Source: Lachnospiraceae bacterium MC2017 (GTDB lineage: Bacteria; Bacillota; Clostridia; Lachnospirales; Lachnospiraceae). Taken from it: a stretch of 64,000 bases of DNA. Below the pieces are notes generated by a model, which worked only from the letters and a program-made list of their open reading frames with translations, searched no databases and was not told the DNA's origin. The position numbers and the translations under genes are program-made. Positions 8,026-17,700 of the stretch are shown in pieces; the stretch's first letter is position 1, and each line of letters starts with the position of its first letter. The stretch is taken from assembly GCA_000701625.1 (NCBI GenBank), contig JNJK01000006.1, positions 1-64,000 on the forward strand. Direction: 5' to 3'.

Positions 8026-9090
8026 ATGAAAGCGTATGTGCTGCATGGCATAAATGATCTGCGGTTTGAAGATGTGAAGATACCGGAACCGAAGGAGGGA
8101 GAAGTACTGTTCAGAGTTTCTGCGGCAGGTATATGTGGTTCCGATATTCCGAGGATTTACGAAACTGGTGCGCACAGGCATCCGCTTATTCCGGGACATG
8201 AATTCTCGGGAGTGGTGGAAGATGTCGGACCTGGAGTGGATAAAAATCTTAAGAGCAAAAGGTGTGGTGTTTTTCCGCTGATACCATGTCGGAAATGTGT
8301 ACCATGCAGTCGTAAAAAATATGAGCTATGCAGAAATTATGATTATCTGGGATCCAGGAGAGATGGGGCTTTTGCTGAGTATATTGCCGTGCCGGCAGAT
8401 AACCTTATAGTAATTCCGGATGAAATATCTTTGGAGACAGCTGCCATGCTGGAACCGATGGCAGTTGCTGTACATGCTATTCGGAGAGTGATGCCTCATG
8501 GAATCAATGAGGGTTATACAGCTGCTGTTTTTGGAGTCGGAACTATCGGACTTATGCTGATCTCGTTTTTGCTGGATGCTGGATTATCGGTAAATAAGTT
8601 GTTTGTGATTGGAAATAAGGACTTCCAGAAAAATGCAGCATTGGAAATCGGTGTATTACAGGAGAATTTTTGTGATATAAGGGATTGTGATCCGGATCAG
8701 TGGTTAGATGAAAGAACCGGTGGATACGGAGCAAATCTGACTTTTGATTGTGTAGGAAAAAATGAAACGGTTATTCAGGCTATTAGTCATGCGGCACCTT
8801 CGGGGTATGTGCTGCTCTTAGGAAATCCCCATTCTGATATGCATTTGGAAAGGGATGTGTACTGGCAGATCCTGCGACATCAGCTTCGCGTCACCGGTAC
8901 ATGGAATTCTTCTTTTAGAAATGAACCGGATGATGACTGGCACTATGTATTATCAAGCCTCCAGCGGGGAAAAATAAGACCGGAGTCTTTTATTACACAC
9001 AGGCTTTCGCTTGAGGATTTAAGTCAGGGATTTGAAATAATGCGAGATAAGACTGAGCCATATATTAAAATTATGGGAGTTTATAAATAA
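8026..9090 (+). CDS. zinc-dependent polyol (phosphate) dehydrogenase, MDR family
   Basis: The 354-residue medium-chain dehydrogenase shows a catalytic Cys in GICGSD, a His-Glu pair in PGHEFSG, a complete structural zinc lobe of four cysteines (pattern C-x2-C-x2-C-x7-C near residue 90), and a Rossmann loop VFGVGTIGLM. The best resemblance is to sorbitol and galactitol-1-phosphate dehydrogenases and to TarJ-type ribulose-5-phosphate reductases. It starts 11 nt after the epimerase stop, with GGGAGG upstream, so the two genes act together. A role in making ribitol- or arabinitol-phosphate for a surface polymer is plausible but unproven; sugar-alcohol catabolism is the alternative. Confidence 0.8.
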   Translation: MKAYVLHGINDLRFEDVKIPEPKEGEVLFRVSAAGICGSDIPRIYETGAHRHPLIPGHEFSGVVEDVGPGVDKNLKSKRCGVFPLIPCRKCVPCSRKKYELCRNYDYLGSRRDGAFAEYIAVPADNLIVIPDEISLETAAMLEPMAVAVHAIRRVMPHGINEGYTAAVFGVGTIGLMLISFLLDAGLSVNKLFVIGNKDFQKNAALEIGVLQENFCDIRDCDPDQWLDERTGGYGANLTFDCVGKNETVIQAISHAAPSGYVLLLGNPHSDMHLERDVYWQILRHQLRVTGTWNSSFRNEPDDDWHYVLSSLQRGKIRPESFITHRLSLEDLSQGFEIMRDKTEPYIKIMGVYK

Positions 9091-9115
9091 TTTAGTATAC
9101 AAAATACTAAATTTT
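9090..9115 (+). terminator. AT-rich terminator hairpin after the dehydrogenase gene
   Basis: A perfect 9-bp stem (ATTTAGTAT at 9090-9098 with ATACTAAAT at 9104-9112) with a 5-nt loop is followed by TTTT. It starts at the last base of the dehydrogenase stop codon and closes the phosphonate/polyol cluster. Its 3' arm overlaps the -35 of the next promoter. Confidence 0.6.
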
Positions 9116-9135
9116 CTGTTCATGTCTGCCGATAT
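9108..9135 (+). promoter_or_regulatory. sigma-D (FliA-type) promoter candidate
   Basis: TAAA at 9108-9111 is followed after 16 nt by GCCGATAT at 9128-9135, an exact match to the Bacillus sigma-D consensus (TAAA, 14-16 nt, GCCGATAT). It lies about 95 nt before the DUF6033 gene and points toward it, which suggests control with the flagellar and motility regulon. Confidence 0.65.
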
Positions 9136-9227
9136 AAAGATTGAAAGTGTAAGTATGTCTATAGTTCATTATCAAACGGATTTTGACCCTTACATCATAA
9201 GATGCACGGAAGCATGGAGGTAGTAGC

Positions 9228-10025
9228 ATGAATGGAATCAGTGGAAATTATGGTATTTATGAACAAAATGCTTTACTTCAGGAGTCCATGAAGAAGGTCG
9301 CAACCGCTCGAGACAAGAAAACGGAAAAAGACTCAAAGAAATTCGGAATGGATCCTGCTGCAGAGTATATCCCGTCCGGCAAGGCAGACGAAGCAGTAAA
9401 GGCTGCAAAAGCGGAAAAATCACTTGGAACTAAAAATCAGATTCAATTGTCACAGGCTGCTGTAAAGCTATTACAGGAATTGAAAAAGCAGTATGGAAAT
9501 GCAGATATTTTTGTAGGAAATTATGAAAATAATTACGAAGCTCAGAAATATCTGTCCCAGGGTACAAAGGAATTTAGCATCCTGATCGAGCCGGAACTCC
9601 TTGAGAAGATGGCAGCAGATGAGTCTGTAAAAGCCAAGTACATGGGAATCATCGAAGAGAGCACTCAGAAGCTTGCGGATATGATGAGTGAGCTTGGCGA
9701 TGATGCTGACAATATCGACAAGATTGGTTTCACAGTTAAAGAAGACGGTACTATAAAATACTTTGCAGAACTCAGCAAATCAGCTGAATCTCAGAGAGAG
9801 CGGATTGAAAAGGCTCACGAGAAGAAAGCTGAAGAAGCAAAGAATACAGAGAAGAAGCTTGCAGAGAAGAAAGAAGCGGAGAAACGTACAAAAGTAGAAG
9901 CAGACTCTGTGGAAGAACTTAAGGACGCGATCAAGAACATCGATTGGGATTCTATCGAAGCTGTAAAGAAATACGGTTGGCAGAAAAATGATCCCGCTGA
10001 TGCAACGTTGAATTTTTCAATCTGA
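9228..10025 (+). CDS. DUF6033 family protein
   Basis: This 265-residue soluble protein has no signal peptide or membrane segment. It starts MNGISGNYG. It has a conserved-looking core (LSQAAVKLLQELKKQYG, then IFVGNYENN), and a highly charged Lys/Glu/Ala-rich coiled-coil stretch at about residues 185-230 is followed by a short tail. The core matches my recollection of the DUF6033 family, common in Lachnospiraceae and of unknown function. GGAGGTAG lies 7 nt before the ATG. It is a single-gene unit with a terminator on each side and the sigma-D-like promoter at 9108-9135, so a link to motility or late flagellar functions is suggested by regulation only. Confidence 0.75.
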   Translation: MNGISGNYGIYEQNALLQESMKKVATARDKKTEKDSKKFGMDPAAEYIPSGKADEAVKAAKAEKSLGTKNQIQLSQAAVKLLQELKKQYGNADIFVGNYENNYEAQKYLSQGTKEFSILIEPELLEKMAADESVKAKYMGIIEESTQKLADMMSELGDDADNIDKIGFTVKEDGTIKYFAELSKSAESQRERIEKAHEKKAEEAKNTEKKLAEKKEAEKRTKVEADSVEELKDAIKNIDWDSIEAVKKYGWQKNDPADATLNFSI

Positions 10026-10075
10026 GAAATTATCAAAAGTCGCATTCGTATGACGTTATAAAGTGTGTGAATATT

Positions 10076-10120
10076 GCCCCTTCAGGACGGCTATTAGCTT
10101 GTCTTGAAGGGGCTTTTTTT
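10076..10120 (+). terminator. strong intrinsic terminator after the DUF6033 gene
   Basis: GCCCCTTCA at 10076-10084 pairs with TGAAGGGGC at 10105-10113 and is followed by TTTTTTT. This is a canonical Rho-independent terminator. Confidence 0.9.
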
Positions 10121-10127
10121 ATACAAT
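10099..10127 (+). promoter_or_regulatory. candidate promoter of the HipA-like/Wadjet operon
   Basis: TTGTCT at 10099-10104 is 17 nt from TACAAT at 10122-10127. This gives a 5/6 match at -10 and 4/6 at -35. It overlaps the 3' arm and T-tract of the preceding terminator and is the only reasonable sigma-A site before the operon. Confidence 0.45.
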
Positions 10128-10166
10128 GAGTTATAAAGAATGCGACGTTAAGAGGATAGTGCTGTT

Positions 10167-11384
10167 ATGAACGATTATTATCTGATGAATAAAGATAGAC
10201 CCATAATCGAGTTTTCTATTGAAGCTAATCCGTTAGGCGAAAGAATAAAGGCTCACAGTGTAGAAGTATCATCAGACTCTGAAATCCCGGATGTTCCTTT
10301 GCTCAGAAAAGCCATAAAAAATAGCGATATATCTGTGTGGATGACGGTATGGCTTGATGGACGGAACTATGCGAAACATAAAGACCATATGAAAAAATGG
10401 CTTAAAGAGTGGGGGATAAATAATACAAAGGGATTTATTGACCTTACTCATGCTTTATCACTTAATGATTCGTTATGGGTTAAAGATGTTTCATCAGATT
10501 TATCATGGTCAGAAGTTAATTATTACAATAATAAGTTTTCGGATGTTGCGGAAAAAACAGCTTTTGATGTTGGGTTAATGGGACTTCAGTTTTCGCCGAC
10601 AAGTCCGGAAGTAACTGCAGAAGGCACATTTCCTAAATGCTGGCGAAGAGTTAATGGTGATATATACCTGTATAAAACAGGCCTTACAGGTGCGGCAAAT
10701 GTAGGTTTAGAGCCATATAGTGAGTATATTTCATCCTATGTGGTAGCGCAATTAACTGATCAAAATGTGTTATCGTACGATCTGGAGATGTTCAAGGACA
10801 AACTGTGCTCTGTATGCAAAATATTTACAAGTGAAAACGAAGGTTATATGCCGTTTTACAGATATATGACCGGAGATAGGCAACGGTATACTATCAGTGA
10901 TGTTATTGAAATATGCGCAGGATTTGGTTTTGAAAAAGAAGTCAGAGAAATGTTCTTTACTGATTCGATAGTTATGAATCAGGACAGACATCTCGGAAAC
11001 TTTGGCTTTATTGTGGATAATGATTCTTTTGAAATAAAAAGATTTGCACCGTTATATGACTATAATAGTTCGCTTTTATGCAATGCGCTTGAAAGTGACC
11101 TTGAAGATTTTGGGAAATATGAGGATACGTTTCTTTTGGGACATAAGTTAGGTGGAACGTTTTCCGAAGTCGGAGCAGCTCTGTGTACAAACGAGATGAT
11201 TGAAAAAATACCAAAGCATATAGCTATTCCGGTTCATGAAAAATATAATCTGCCGCAAACACGAATGAAAAAAATCATAGATATACTAGATCAGAATATA
11301 AAGAACATAACCGGAAAAGACTATTATTCATTTGGTTTTTTGACACACACACACAATCTAAAGGGCTGTTATGAAAAAACATAA
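10167..11384 (+). CDS. HipA-like kinase, first cistron of the Wadjet operon
   Basis: The 405-residue protein has the HipA_C kinase fold signs: a lysine in IYLYKTGLTGAAN (about residue 170), the catalytic loop NQDRHLGNFGF (about 271-281), and a metal-binding APLYDYNSS (about 294-302). The N-terminal 130 residues align by eye with those of the second HipA-like protein in this window (59769-58570, minus strand), so the two are paralogues. No HTH antitoxin gene accompanies this copy. Its last 14 nt overlap jetD, which makes it part of the defence operon by transcription and probably by translational coupling. HipA enzymes are Ser/Thr kinases that act on tRNA synthetases and other targets. The target here is unknown, and regulation of Wadjet or a back-up toxin function is inference. 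Confidence 0.78.
   Translation: MNDYYLMNKDRPIIEFSIEANPLGERIKAHSVEVSSDSEIPDVPLLRKAIKNSDISVWMTVWLDGRNYAKHKDHMKKWLKEWGINNTKGFIDLTHALSLNDSLWVKDVSSDLSWSEVNYYNNKFSDVAEKTAFDVGLMGLQFSPTSPEVTAEGTFPKCWRRVNGDIYLYKTGLTGAANVGLEPYSEYISSYVVAQLTDQNVLSYDLEMFKDKLCSVCKIFTSENEGYMPFYRYMTGDRQRYTISDVIEICAGFGFEKEVREMFFTDSIVMNQDRHLGNFGFIVDNDSFEIKRFAPLYDYNSSLLCNALESDLEDFGKYEDTFLLGHKLGGTFSEVGAALCTNEMIEKIPKHIAIPVHEKYNLPQTRMKKIIDILDQNIKNITGKDYYSFGFLTHTHNLKGCYEKT
11343..11354 (+). repeat. (AC)6 dinucleotide repeat at the 3' end of the HipA-like gene
   Basis: Six AC units follow a run of six T (11336-11341), 17 nt before the jetD start. Slippage would change the last dozen codons and the stop position of the HipA-like gene, and so the overlap with jetD. 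Whether it varies is unknown. Confidence 0.6.
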
Positions 11385-12381
11385 AACCACATACGATACC
11401 CTGATAAAAGGAAAGCAGTTTAAGAACTATAAGGAAGAATATGACTACCTTAAAAAACTGATAGATACAGGGAAGATATCTCCGATAAAAGCCTCTGGAA
11501 CTAACGGCAAAAGGCCTGCTATGTACAGAGGCTTTTGGGTATTTGAGGAAGAGGAAGACTATTCGGAATACATCGATGAGCTGAAATATAAACTGTCCGC
11601 AAATATCAACCCTGAGTTTTACCTAAAGCATCCTGACGTTTATGACAAAGAGCGTGAATATGTAATTGCACTTAGTGACTACCTAAGTAACCGGTCAGAT
11701 AAGCTGCATGTCACTCTTTCCGAAAATGAAAGAAGCTATGACATATGGAAAAAGGAAAAGTTTTTATCAGGAAAAGCATATGGACAGGGGAATAACGTGG
11801 TATCGGCAGCGTCACTGCTCCGGCATTGCAGCGTCTCGATGGATCAACTAAATGTTTATCACACAACAGAACCTTTGGTATATTTTTCGATAGATAAAGG
11901 TACCCCACAAAATATACTCATATCGGAAAATCTCGATCCTTTTTACGGTATGAGAAAAAAGCTCATGTCAGGCGATAATGAAATACTCGGTACAAAATTT
12001 TCGACATTGATTTATGGCGGAGGGAAGAGAGTAACCGCATTTTTTACAGGTTTTGAAGAATTTGCTGAGGAATATATGAAGCATCCGGATAATAAGTTTT
12101 ACTATTTTGGAGATCTGGATTATGAAGGCATCGGCATATATGAATCATTTGCTGAAAAATTTGGTGAGGTCATAGATGTAGTTCCTTTCAAAACAGCATA
12201 TGAAGCACTTGCAAACGGAAATACAATAGAAGAACTTCCATATTCAAGTGAACTCCAGAATAAAAATATTGGTGAAAATTTTTGGAGATTTTTTTCGCAG
12301 GAAACAGTTGAAAAAATGAAGCAAATATTAGATAGCGGCAGATATGTGCCGCAGGAAAAGTTATCTATAGTAGATTATTGA
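11371..12381 (+). CDS. jetD: Wadjet nuclease subunit JetD
   Basis: This 336-residue protein has a C-terminal TOPRIM domain with the diagnostic YFGDLDYEGIGI (DxD plus glycine-rich turn, about residues 243-254). A mostly helical N-terminal arm precedes it. This is the JetD layout (DUF2220/DUF3322-like). In Wadjet systems JetD cleaves closed circular DNA after loop extrusion by JetABC, and so limits plasmids. The order here is jetD-jetA-jetB-jetC, with jetD first rather than last. The ATG overlaps the HipA-like gene by 14 nt with an AAAGGG site upstream. Acidic TOPRIM residues are present, so it looks active. Confidence 0.88.
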   Translation: MKKHKTTYDTLIKGKQFKNYKEEYDYLKKLIDTGKISPIKASGTNGKRPAMYRGFWVFEEEEDYSEYIDELKYKLSANINPEFYLKHPDVYDKEREYVIALSDYLSNRSDKLHVTLSENERSYDIWKKEKFLSGKAYGQGNNVVSAASLLRHCSVSMDQLNVYHTTEPLVYFSIDKGTPQNILISENLDPFYGMRKKLMSGDNEILGTKFSTLIYGGGKRVTAFFTGFEEFAEEYMKHPDNKFYYFGDLDYEGIGIYESFAEKFGEVIDVVPFKTAYEALANGNTIEELPYSSELQNKNIGENFWRFFSQETVEKMKQILDSGRYVPQEKLSIVDY

Positions 12382-12400
12382 AAAAACGGCGGTATAAAAG

Positions 12401-14017
12401 ATGCAATATGATTTCCTAAAGTCCTTTCCAAAGCGTATGAAAAACGTAGGACTTTACACGATCCTTGTGAGAAGCGTAATTTCAAAAACATCGTGGAATG
12501 AATACGGTTTCATGGAAGATGACGAACGAATAAATTTAGTCTTTTCGGTGCTTCTCTTCATCATGGAAAAGTCTTTAATAGAAGAAAGTTGCACGATAGA
12601 TGATATTGCAAGCTTCATAGATGACATAAATAATCTGCATTACAGAAAATCTCTGAATTATGAGGACTGCAATGCGTTGTCTGATTTTATAGTTAATACC
12701 ATTCTTTCTAACGAAGGAAAACAGATGTCCTTTGAGGGCTATGATTATTCGGAAGGAAAGTACCATTCCATATATATCCGTTATGTCAGGAACAAGATCG
12801 TATATACCGAGCATGATATCAGGCGAACTTCGTATATGCTTACGGATGACGGATATAATCTCTTGCTTTCCACGCTGGAAGTGGAAAAGAATCTCCAGAT
12901 TCCTATTCAGGAAATGATCTTCAAGATGCATCTTGAAAAACAGAGCTATGATAAGGCTGTCGAGAATATCCGTACTATTTTTCAAAGTATCCGTATGCAG
13001 TATCAGAAAATAATGGAGGCAATGTACAGGATACGAAGAAATGCTTTGGAATATTCTGTAGAGGAGTACCGGCAGACTCTTGAAGAAAACTTAAGTACCA
13101 TCCAGGAAACAAAGGATAAATTTCAGAATTATAAAGAACTGGTCAAGGAACGTATAAAGGAATACGAAGAGCGGGAAATACAGCTATCAAGTCTGTCGCC
13201 GGAAGATGCAGACAAGCTGAAAAATTTGAAGATTATTAGCTATTGTCTTGGTATGGTAATAGAAGAACATCAGTCAATCTTAAGTAAACATATGGATCTG
13301 AAGCAGCTATATACAAAAGAGTTGGAAGAATTGTCACAGGTGGCTTTGATCAAGAGATTTTCGCTGAGAAGCGAAGTATATGAGAAGATCCTTGAAAGAC
13401 CGGAAGCTATAGGTGATCTGAATTTATTATTATCACCTCTTATCTGTGCAGATATTTCTAAAATCTACAATCCTAAAATTGCATTAAAACCCCATAAGGT
13501 GATCAGGAAAAAGTCGGAAGAAGAACTAACTGAAGATATAGATTTTGATGAGGAAGCATGGGAAGCTGAGCAGGAACGGTTAAGACTTGAAAAGCGAAAA
13601 GTCTATGAAACCTCTTTAGGATTTATCCTGCAGAATGTATTCAATGAATCATCGGTTACATTATCTACGATACAAAAAAATGTAAATGCAGATGAAGAGT
13701 TAAAGTCAAAACTTATACCGGATATCGAAGTCTTTAAGGAAATCATGGTCGAACTTATAAAGGCGCAGAGCATTGATATAGATGCGATCAAGGCTGAGAG
13801 AAAAAATGTGCTTGATGACGGTAATGAGATTTTTGAGCTGAATTACATGCTTTTGGAGATGCTTGAAAAGATTGATAAAGAAAACAAGGTGAAATTTTTG
13901 TACATAGAGAAGCTTCCGGAGGCAAGCATGGTAGTTTTTGAAAATGTAGTCGATGCAGATGGCAATATCCGGAATATCAGATGCTCGGATACAAGGATAT
14001 CGATTGGTGAAAAATAA
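12401..14017 (+). CDS. jetA: Wadjet kleisin-like subunit JetA
   Basis: The 538-residue, mostly alpha-helical and acidic protein begins with a winged-helix-like region (LVFSVLLFIMEKS). It continues with a long coiled-coil segment (about residues 170-320) and ends with another helical domain. Position next to JetB and JetC, length and the opening FLKSFPKRMKNVGLY fit the JetA subunit, which bridges the SMC heads like MukF or a kleisin. Recognition rests mainly on operon context plus this overall pattern, because JetA sequences are poorly conserved. It starts 19 nt after jetD, and its TAA overlaps the jetB ATG by 1 nt. Confidence 0.82.
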   Translation: MQYDFLKSFPKRMKNVGLYTILVRSVISKTSWNEYGFMEDDERINLVFSVLLFIMEKSLIEESCTIDDIASFIDDINNLHYRKSLNYEDCNALSDFIVNTILSNEGKQMSFEGYDYSEGKYHSIYIRYVRNKIVYTEHDIRRTSYMLTDDGYNLLLSTLEVEKNLQIPIQEMIFKMHLEKQSYDKAVENIRTIFQSIRMQYQKIMEAMYRIRRNALEYSVEEYRQTLEENLSTIQETKDKFQNYKELVKERIKEYEEREIQLSSLSPEDADKLKNLKIISYCLGMVIEEHQSILSKHMDLKQLYTKELEELSQVALIKRFSLRSEVYEKILERPEAIGDLNLLLSPLICADISKIYNPKIALKPHKVIRKKSEEELTEDIDFDEEAWEAEQERLRLEKRKVYETSLGFILQNVFNESSVTLSTIQKNVNADEELKSKLIPDIEVFKEIMVELIKAQSIDIDAIKAERKNVLDDGNEIFELNYMLLEMLEKIDKENKVKFLYIEKLPEASMVVFENVVDADGNIRNIRCSDTRISIGEK

Positions 14018-14742
14018 TGGCATATGAATTTGATGAAGTAAGGAAAAGTCAGGAAATCTTTTATAACCTGCTGAAGTATCATACTTTAGAAGAGGAGAAA
14101 GAACCCGTTTTATTTAATGCGTATCTTGAAAATGAGAATATTCAGAATCTTGTAAAAAGTCAGGGAGAGGCAGCTGACAGCCGCATTGAACGTTACGGAA
14201 GCGTACTATACTTGATCCCGGATGAGGATAATTATTATCTTGGTTTTTCAAAGACAGAATTAAAGCAAAGTCTTTGTAAATCACAGGCGACGGATAAGGA
14301 TTATTATTTATCACAGTTTGTGATATTACTGCTTCTAATGGAGTTTTATGATGGGAAAGGAGCCAGTAGTAAGACACGTGATTATATCAAGCTTGGTGAA
14401 TTTCAAAATATCATATCAGAGCGTCTTCGAGAGGGCTGTGAAAAATACAGCGAGGAAGAACAGCAAAATTATGAAGTGGCGTTCTTCCCTATGATGGAGG
14501 CATATGAAGCTCTTAAATCTGATAAAAATGGAAATCGTTCAAAAACAACAAAAGAGGGATTTCTCTATCATATCCTGAAGTTTTTGGAAAATCAGAATCT
14601 CATAGATTATATAGAAAAGGATGAGATGATCCTGACGACAAAGAAACTTGATAATCTGATGGACTGGAATATTCTGAATCAGAATAATTATAAGAGAGTT
14701 GAATGTCTTTTCAGCGATGAAATTGAACTAGAGGAGTCATAA
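14017..14742 (+). CDS. jetB: Wadjet KITE-like subunit JetB
   Basis: The 241-residue protein has predicted helices and a winged-helix-like end (LYHILKFLENQNLIDY, then MILTTKKLDNLMDW). This is the size and position of JetB, the MukE-like subunit that binds the kleisin. It overlaps jetA by 1 nt, and its stop codon is directly followed by the jetC start, so the three subunits are made together. No catalytic motif is expected or seen. The assignment is mainly contextual. Confidence 0.8.
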   Translation: MAYEFDEVRKSQEIFYNLLKYHTLEEEKEPVLFNAYLENENIQNLVKSQGEAADSRIERYGSVLYLIPDEDNYYLGFSKTELKQSLCKSQATDKDYYLSQFVILLLLMEFYDGKGASSKTRDYIKLGEFQNIISERLREGCEKYSEEEQQNYEVAFFPMMEAYEALKSDKNGNRSKTTKEGFLYHILKFLENQNLIDYIEKDEMILTTKKLDNLMDWNILNQNNYKRVECLFSDEIELEES

Positions 14743-17700
14743 GTGGGAACGATTAACACAGTACGCATAATCAATCTTAACTACAATAATAATTCTATAA
14801 AGGTCAATGATGAGATCTTTAATCTGAATGGTCAGAGTACGCTTATATCCCTTCATAATGGCGGTGGAAAGTCTGTTTTGGTGCAGATGCTCACGGCTCC
14901 TTTTGTGCATGCAAAGTATAGAAATGCAAAGGACAGGCCTTTTGAAGGTTATTTCACAACTAGGCAACCGACTATTGTTCTTATTGAGTGGCTTTTGGAT
15001 AATTCAAAAAATAAACTGATAACCGGATACATGGTGAGACAGAATCAGGAAAGCGATGAGGAGAATCCGAATGCTCTCGATATGATCGGCATCATAAGTG
15101 AATACGATAATGCGTGCATAAATGATATTTATAGTTTGCCTGTAGTTGAAAAGACGAAAAAAGAGATGAAGTTAAAGAGTTATGGGGAATGCAAGCAGCT
15201 CTTTGACAATTTCAAAAAAGATCGTTCAAAAAAGTTTTTCTGGTATGATATGAACTCCTATGCTCAGTCACGACAGTACTTTGATAAATTAAAAGAGTAC
15301 AAGATTGATTACAGAGAATGGGAACACATAATAAAAAAGATAAATGAAAAAGAATCCGGTCTGTCGGATCTTTTTGCTGACTGCAAAAATGAGAGTGATC
15401 TTGTAGATAAGTGGTTTCTTGATACTGTGGAGAAAAAACTTGATCCGGAGAAAGAGAAGATCAAGAATTTCCGGGATATTGTGGGTAAGTATGCGAGGCA
15501 GTACCGTGATAATGAGTCAAAGATAAAGCAGAGGGATTACATCAGATTATTTAAGGATCATGTACTAAATGATGATGAAAAGACCTCTGTCAGAACGATC
15601 GCAGAGGAGTATACCGGTTATGTAAGAGAGCAGGAGGTTCAGGAAAACAAGATTGCCTGCTTTCTTGATATTTTAAAAAATCTGGAAACGTCATCGGAAG
15701 AAAAACTTAGTGATATTGACAGGCAGACTGAAGACACGGAAGCGGAAATTCAAAATGTGGTGTATGAAAAATATTCCTACGATATTCATATGATCGAGCA
15801 GGAATTAAAGGAAATGCTGCATGTACGAGAGCAGCTTTTGATCGAGCTTCGTGTTTCGACCGACGATCAGGAAAAAGTTATAAAAGAACTTGCTGTCCTT
15901 GACTGTGCCAAAATGTATGAATCGTATTGTGAGGAATTTGAAGCCTGTCAGGAGAAGGAAGCAAAGATAAAAAAGCTTCATGAAGCAAATGAAAATCTTC
16001 TTCCAAAGATAAATGAGCTGGGTGGATGTCTGTATAGATACACTGAACGACAAAATTCGAAGTTAAATGATGAAGCAGCAGAGATTCATGGAGACATAGA
16101 AGAGGTTAGAAAGACCTGCAAGGAAAATGAAGAGATCATTTCTGCATCTTCGGAAGAACTATTACAGAAAACCAGTGCACTCGGTGAGCAGGAATTTGCC
16201 ATAAAAGCCTTTGGAAAAAATGAAGATGAGTTCAATTCGCAGTGGAATAAAGACTATTCCAGAAATGTACTTGGCAGATACGAAGATGGTCTTTTTGAGA
16301 TCGAGAAGGATATTGCCGGAAAAAAGATACGGGAATTAAATGAAAAGCAGAAGCAGACTGCTGCGCTTTTAGCAAGGCTTGAGCAGGAGTGGCTGAACCT
16401 TGATAAAGAGCGGATAGATGCAGAGAGACGAAAAAGCGGTCTTGAAGAAAAAATAATAGGCCTCCGTTCAAAGATAGAAGCTTTGAATGCTGATATCGAG
16501 ATAAGGAAAAATCTAGTTATTCTTTTGCAAATTCAGGAAGCTGATATTTTTGATACAGATTTCCTTAAAAATGAATTTGATAAAAAAATCGAGGAATCAA
16601 ATGTGTCGCTTCAGCAGCTTCATGGACAGTTAAAATCTCTCATGAATGAGGTGAACTGTCTGAAAAATGGTGTGATAGCTGAGCTTCCACACGGAATGGT
16701 AACGGCAATTGAGAAACTTGGTATACATATGGTATACGGTATGGAGTGGCTCATAAAAAATGATCATTCGCTTAAGGAAAACATGCAGCTGGTTCGAGAT
16801 AATCCATTTCTGCCGTATTCTTTGATAATGACAGAGAATGACATACAAAAGCTTAAAAGCAGTGATATGGAGTTTTATCATCAGCTTCCGATTCCTATCA
16901 TTGACAGACGTGATCTTGAGACTGGGAATTTTGTCTTGGAAAACAATATGGTTTCTTTTGACAAGATTACTTTCTTCATAAATTTTGATGAAAGATTTCT
17001 TGACGAAAAAGAGCGTGAAATGATCCTTTTTTCAAAAGAAAAGGAACTGGATAAGCTATATTCTAAGATCGGTATAAAGACAGGTGAACGTGACAATTAT
17101 TATTCACAGAGGGGAATACTTGTAAATCAGAAATTAAGTAAGACTATATATGATGCGGCGGTTTCGGATGAAAAAGAGTGCGAAGAGGGACTGAAAGAAC
17201 TGGCTGAGGTGATTGAAAGCACATCAGCAGCATTGACTTCAAATTCGGATGAAATAAAGAAAAATGAGAAGCTCTATTCTGAATTAGCTGATGATGTTAA
17301 GGAAAGTGAGAGATATAGATCGGGACTTTCGCTTTTTGAGGAAAGTTACAATAATTATCTTTCAGCACTGGAAAAGCGTACGAAGCTTATGGACACGATC
17401 AATAAGCTGAAAAACAGACTTGAAGTAGCAGAAGCAGCAAAAAAGAAATGCCATGAGAGGGAGGAAATCCTAAAAAACAGACTTCGTGCAAATAGTGCAG
17501 AACAAGGTGAAGTTAGTAAAGAACTTGCGCGGTACCAGATGTATAAGGACACAGAGAGTTCTGAGTCGGAAGTTCCAGAGGAGGACGTGCTGAAGCTCAG
17601 GGCGGAGTTTAATGCGCTTACTTCTAAATTTTCCGGAGATATAGCGGAGCTTGAACAGGATGTTAAACGTATAAAGAAAAAGATAGGCAGTATTGAGCGG

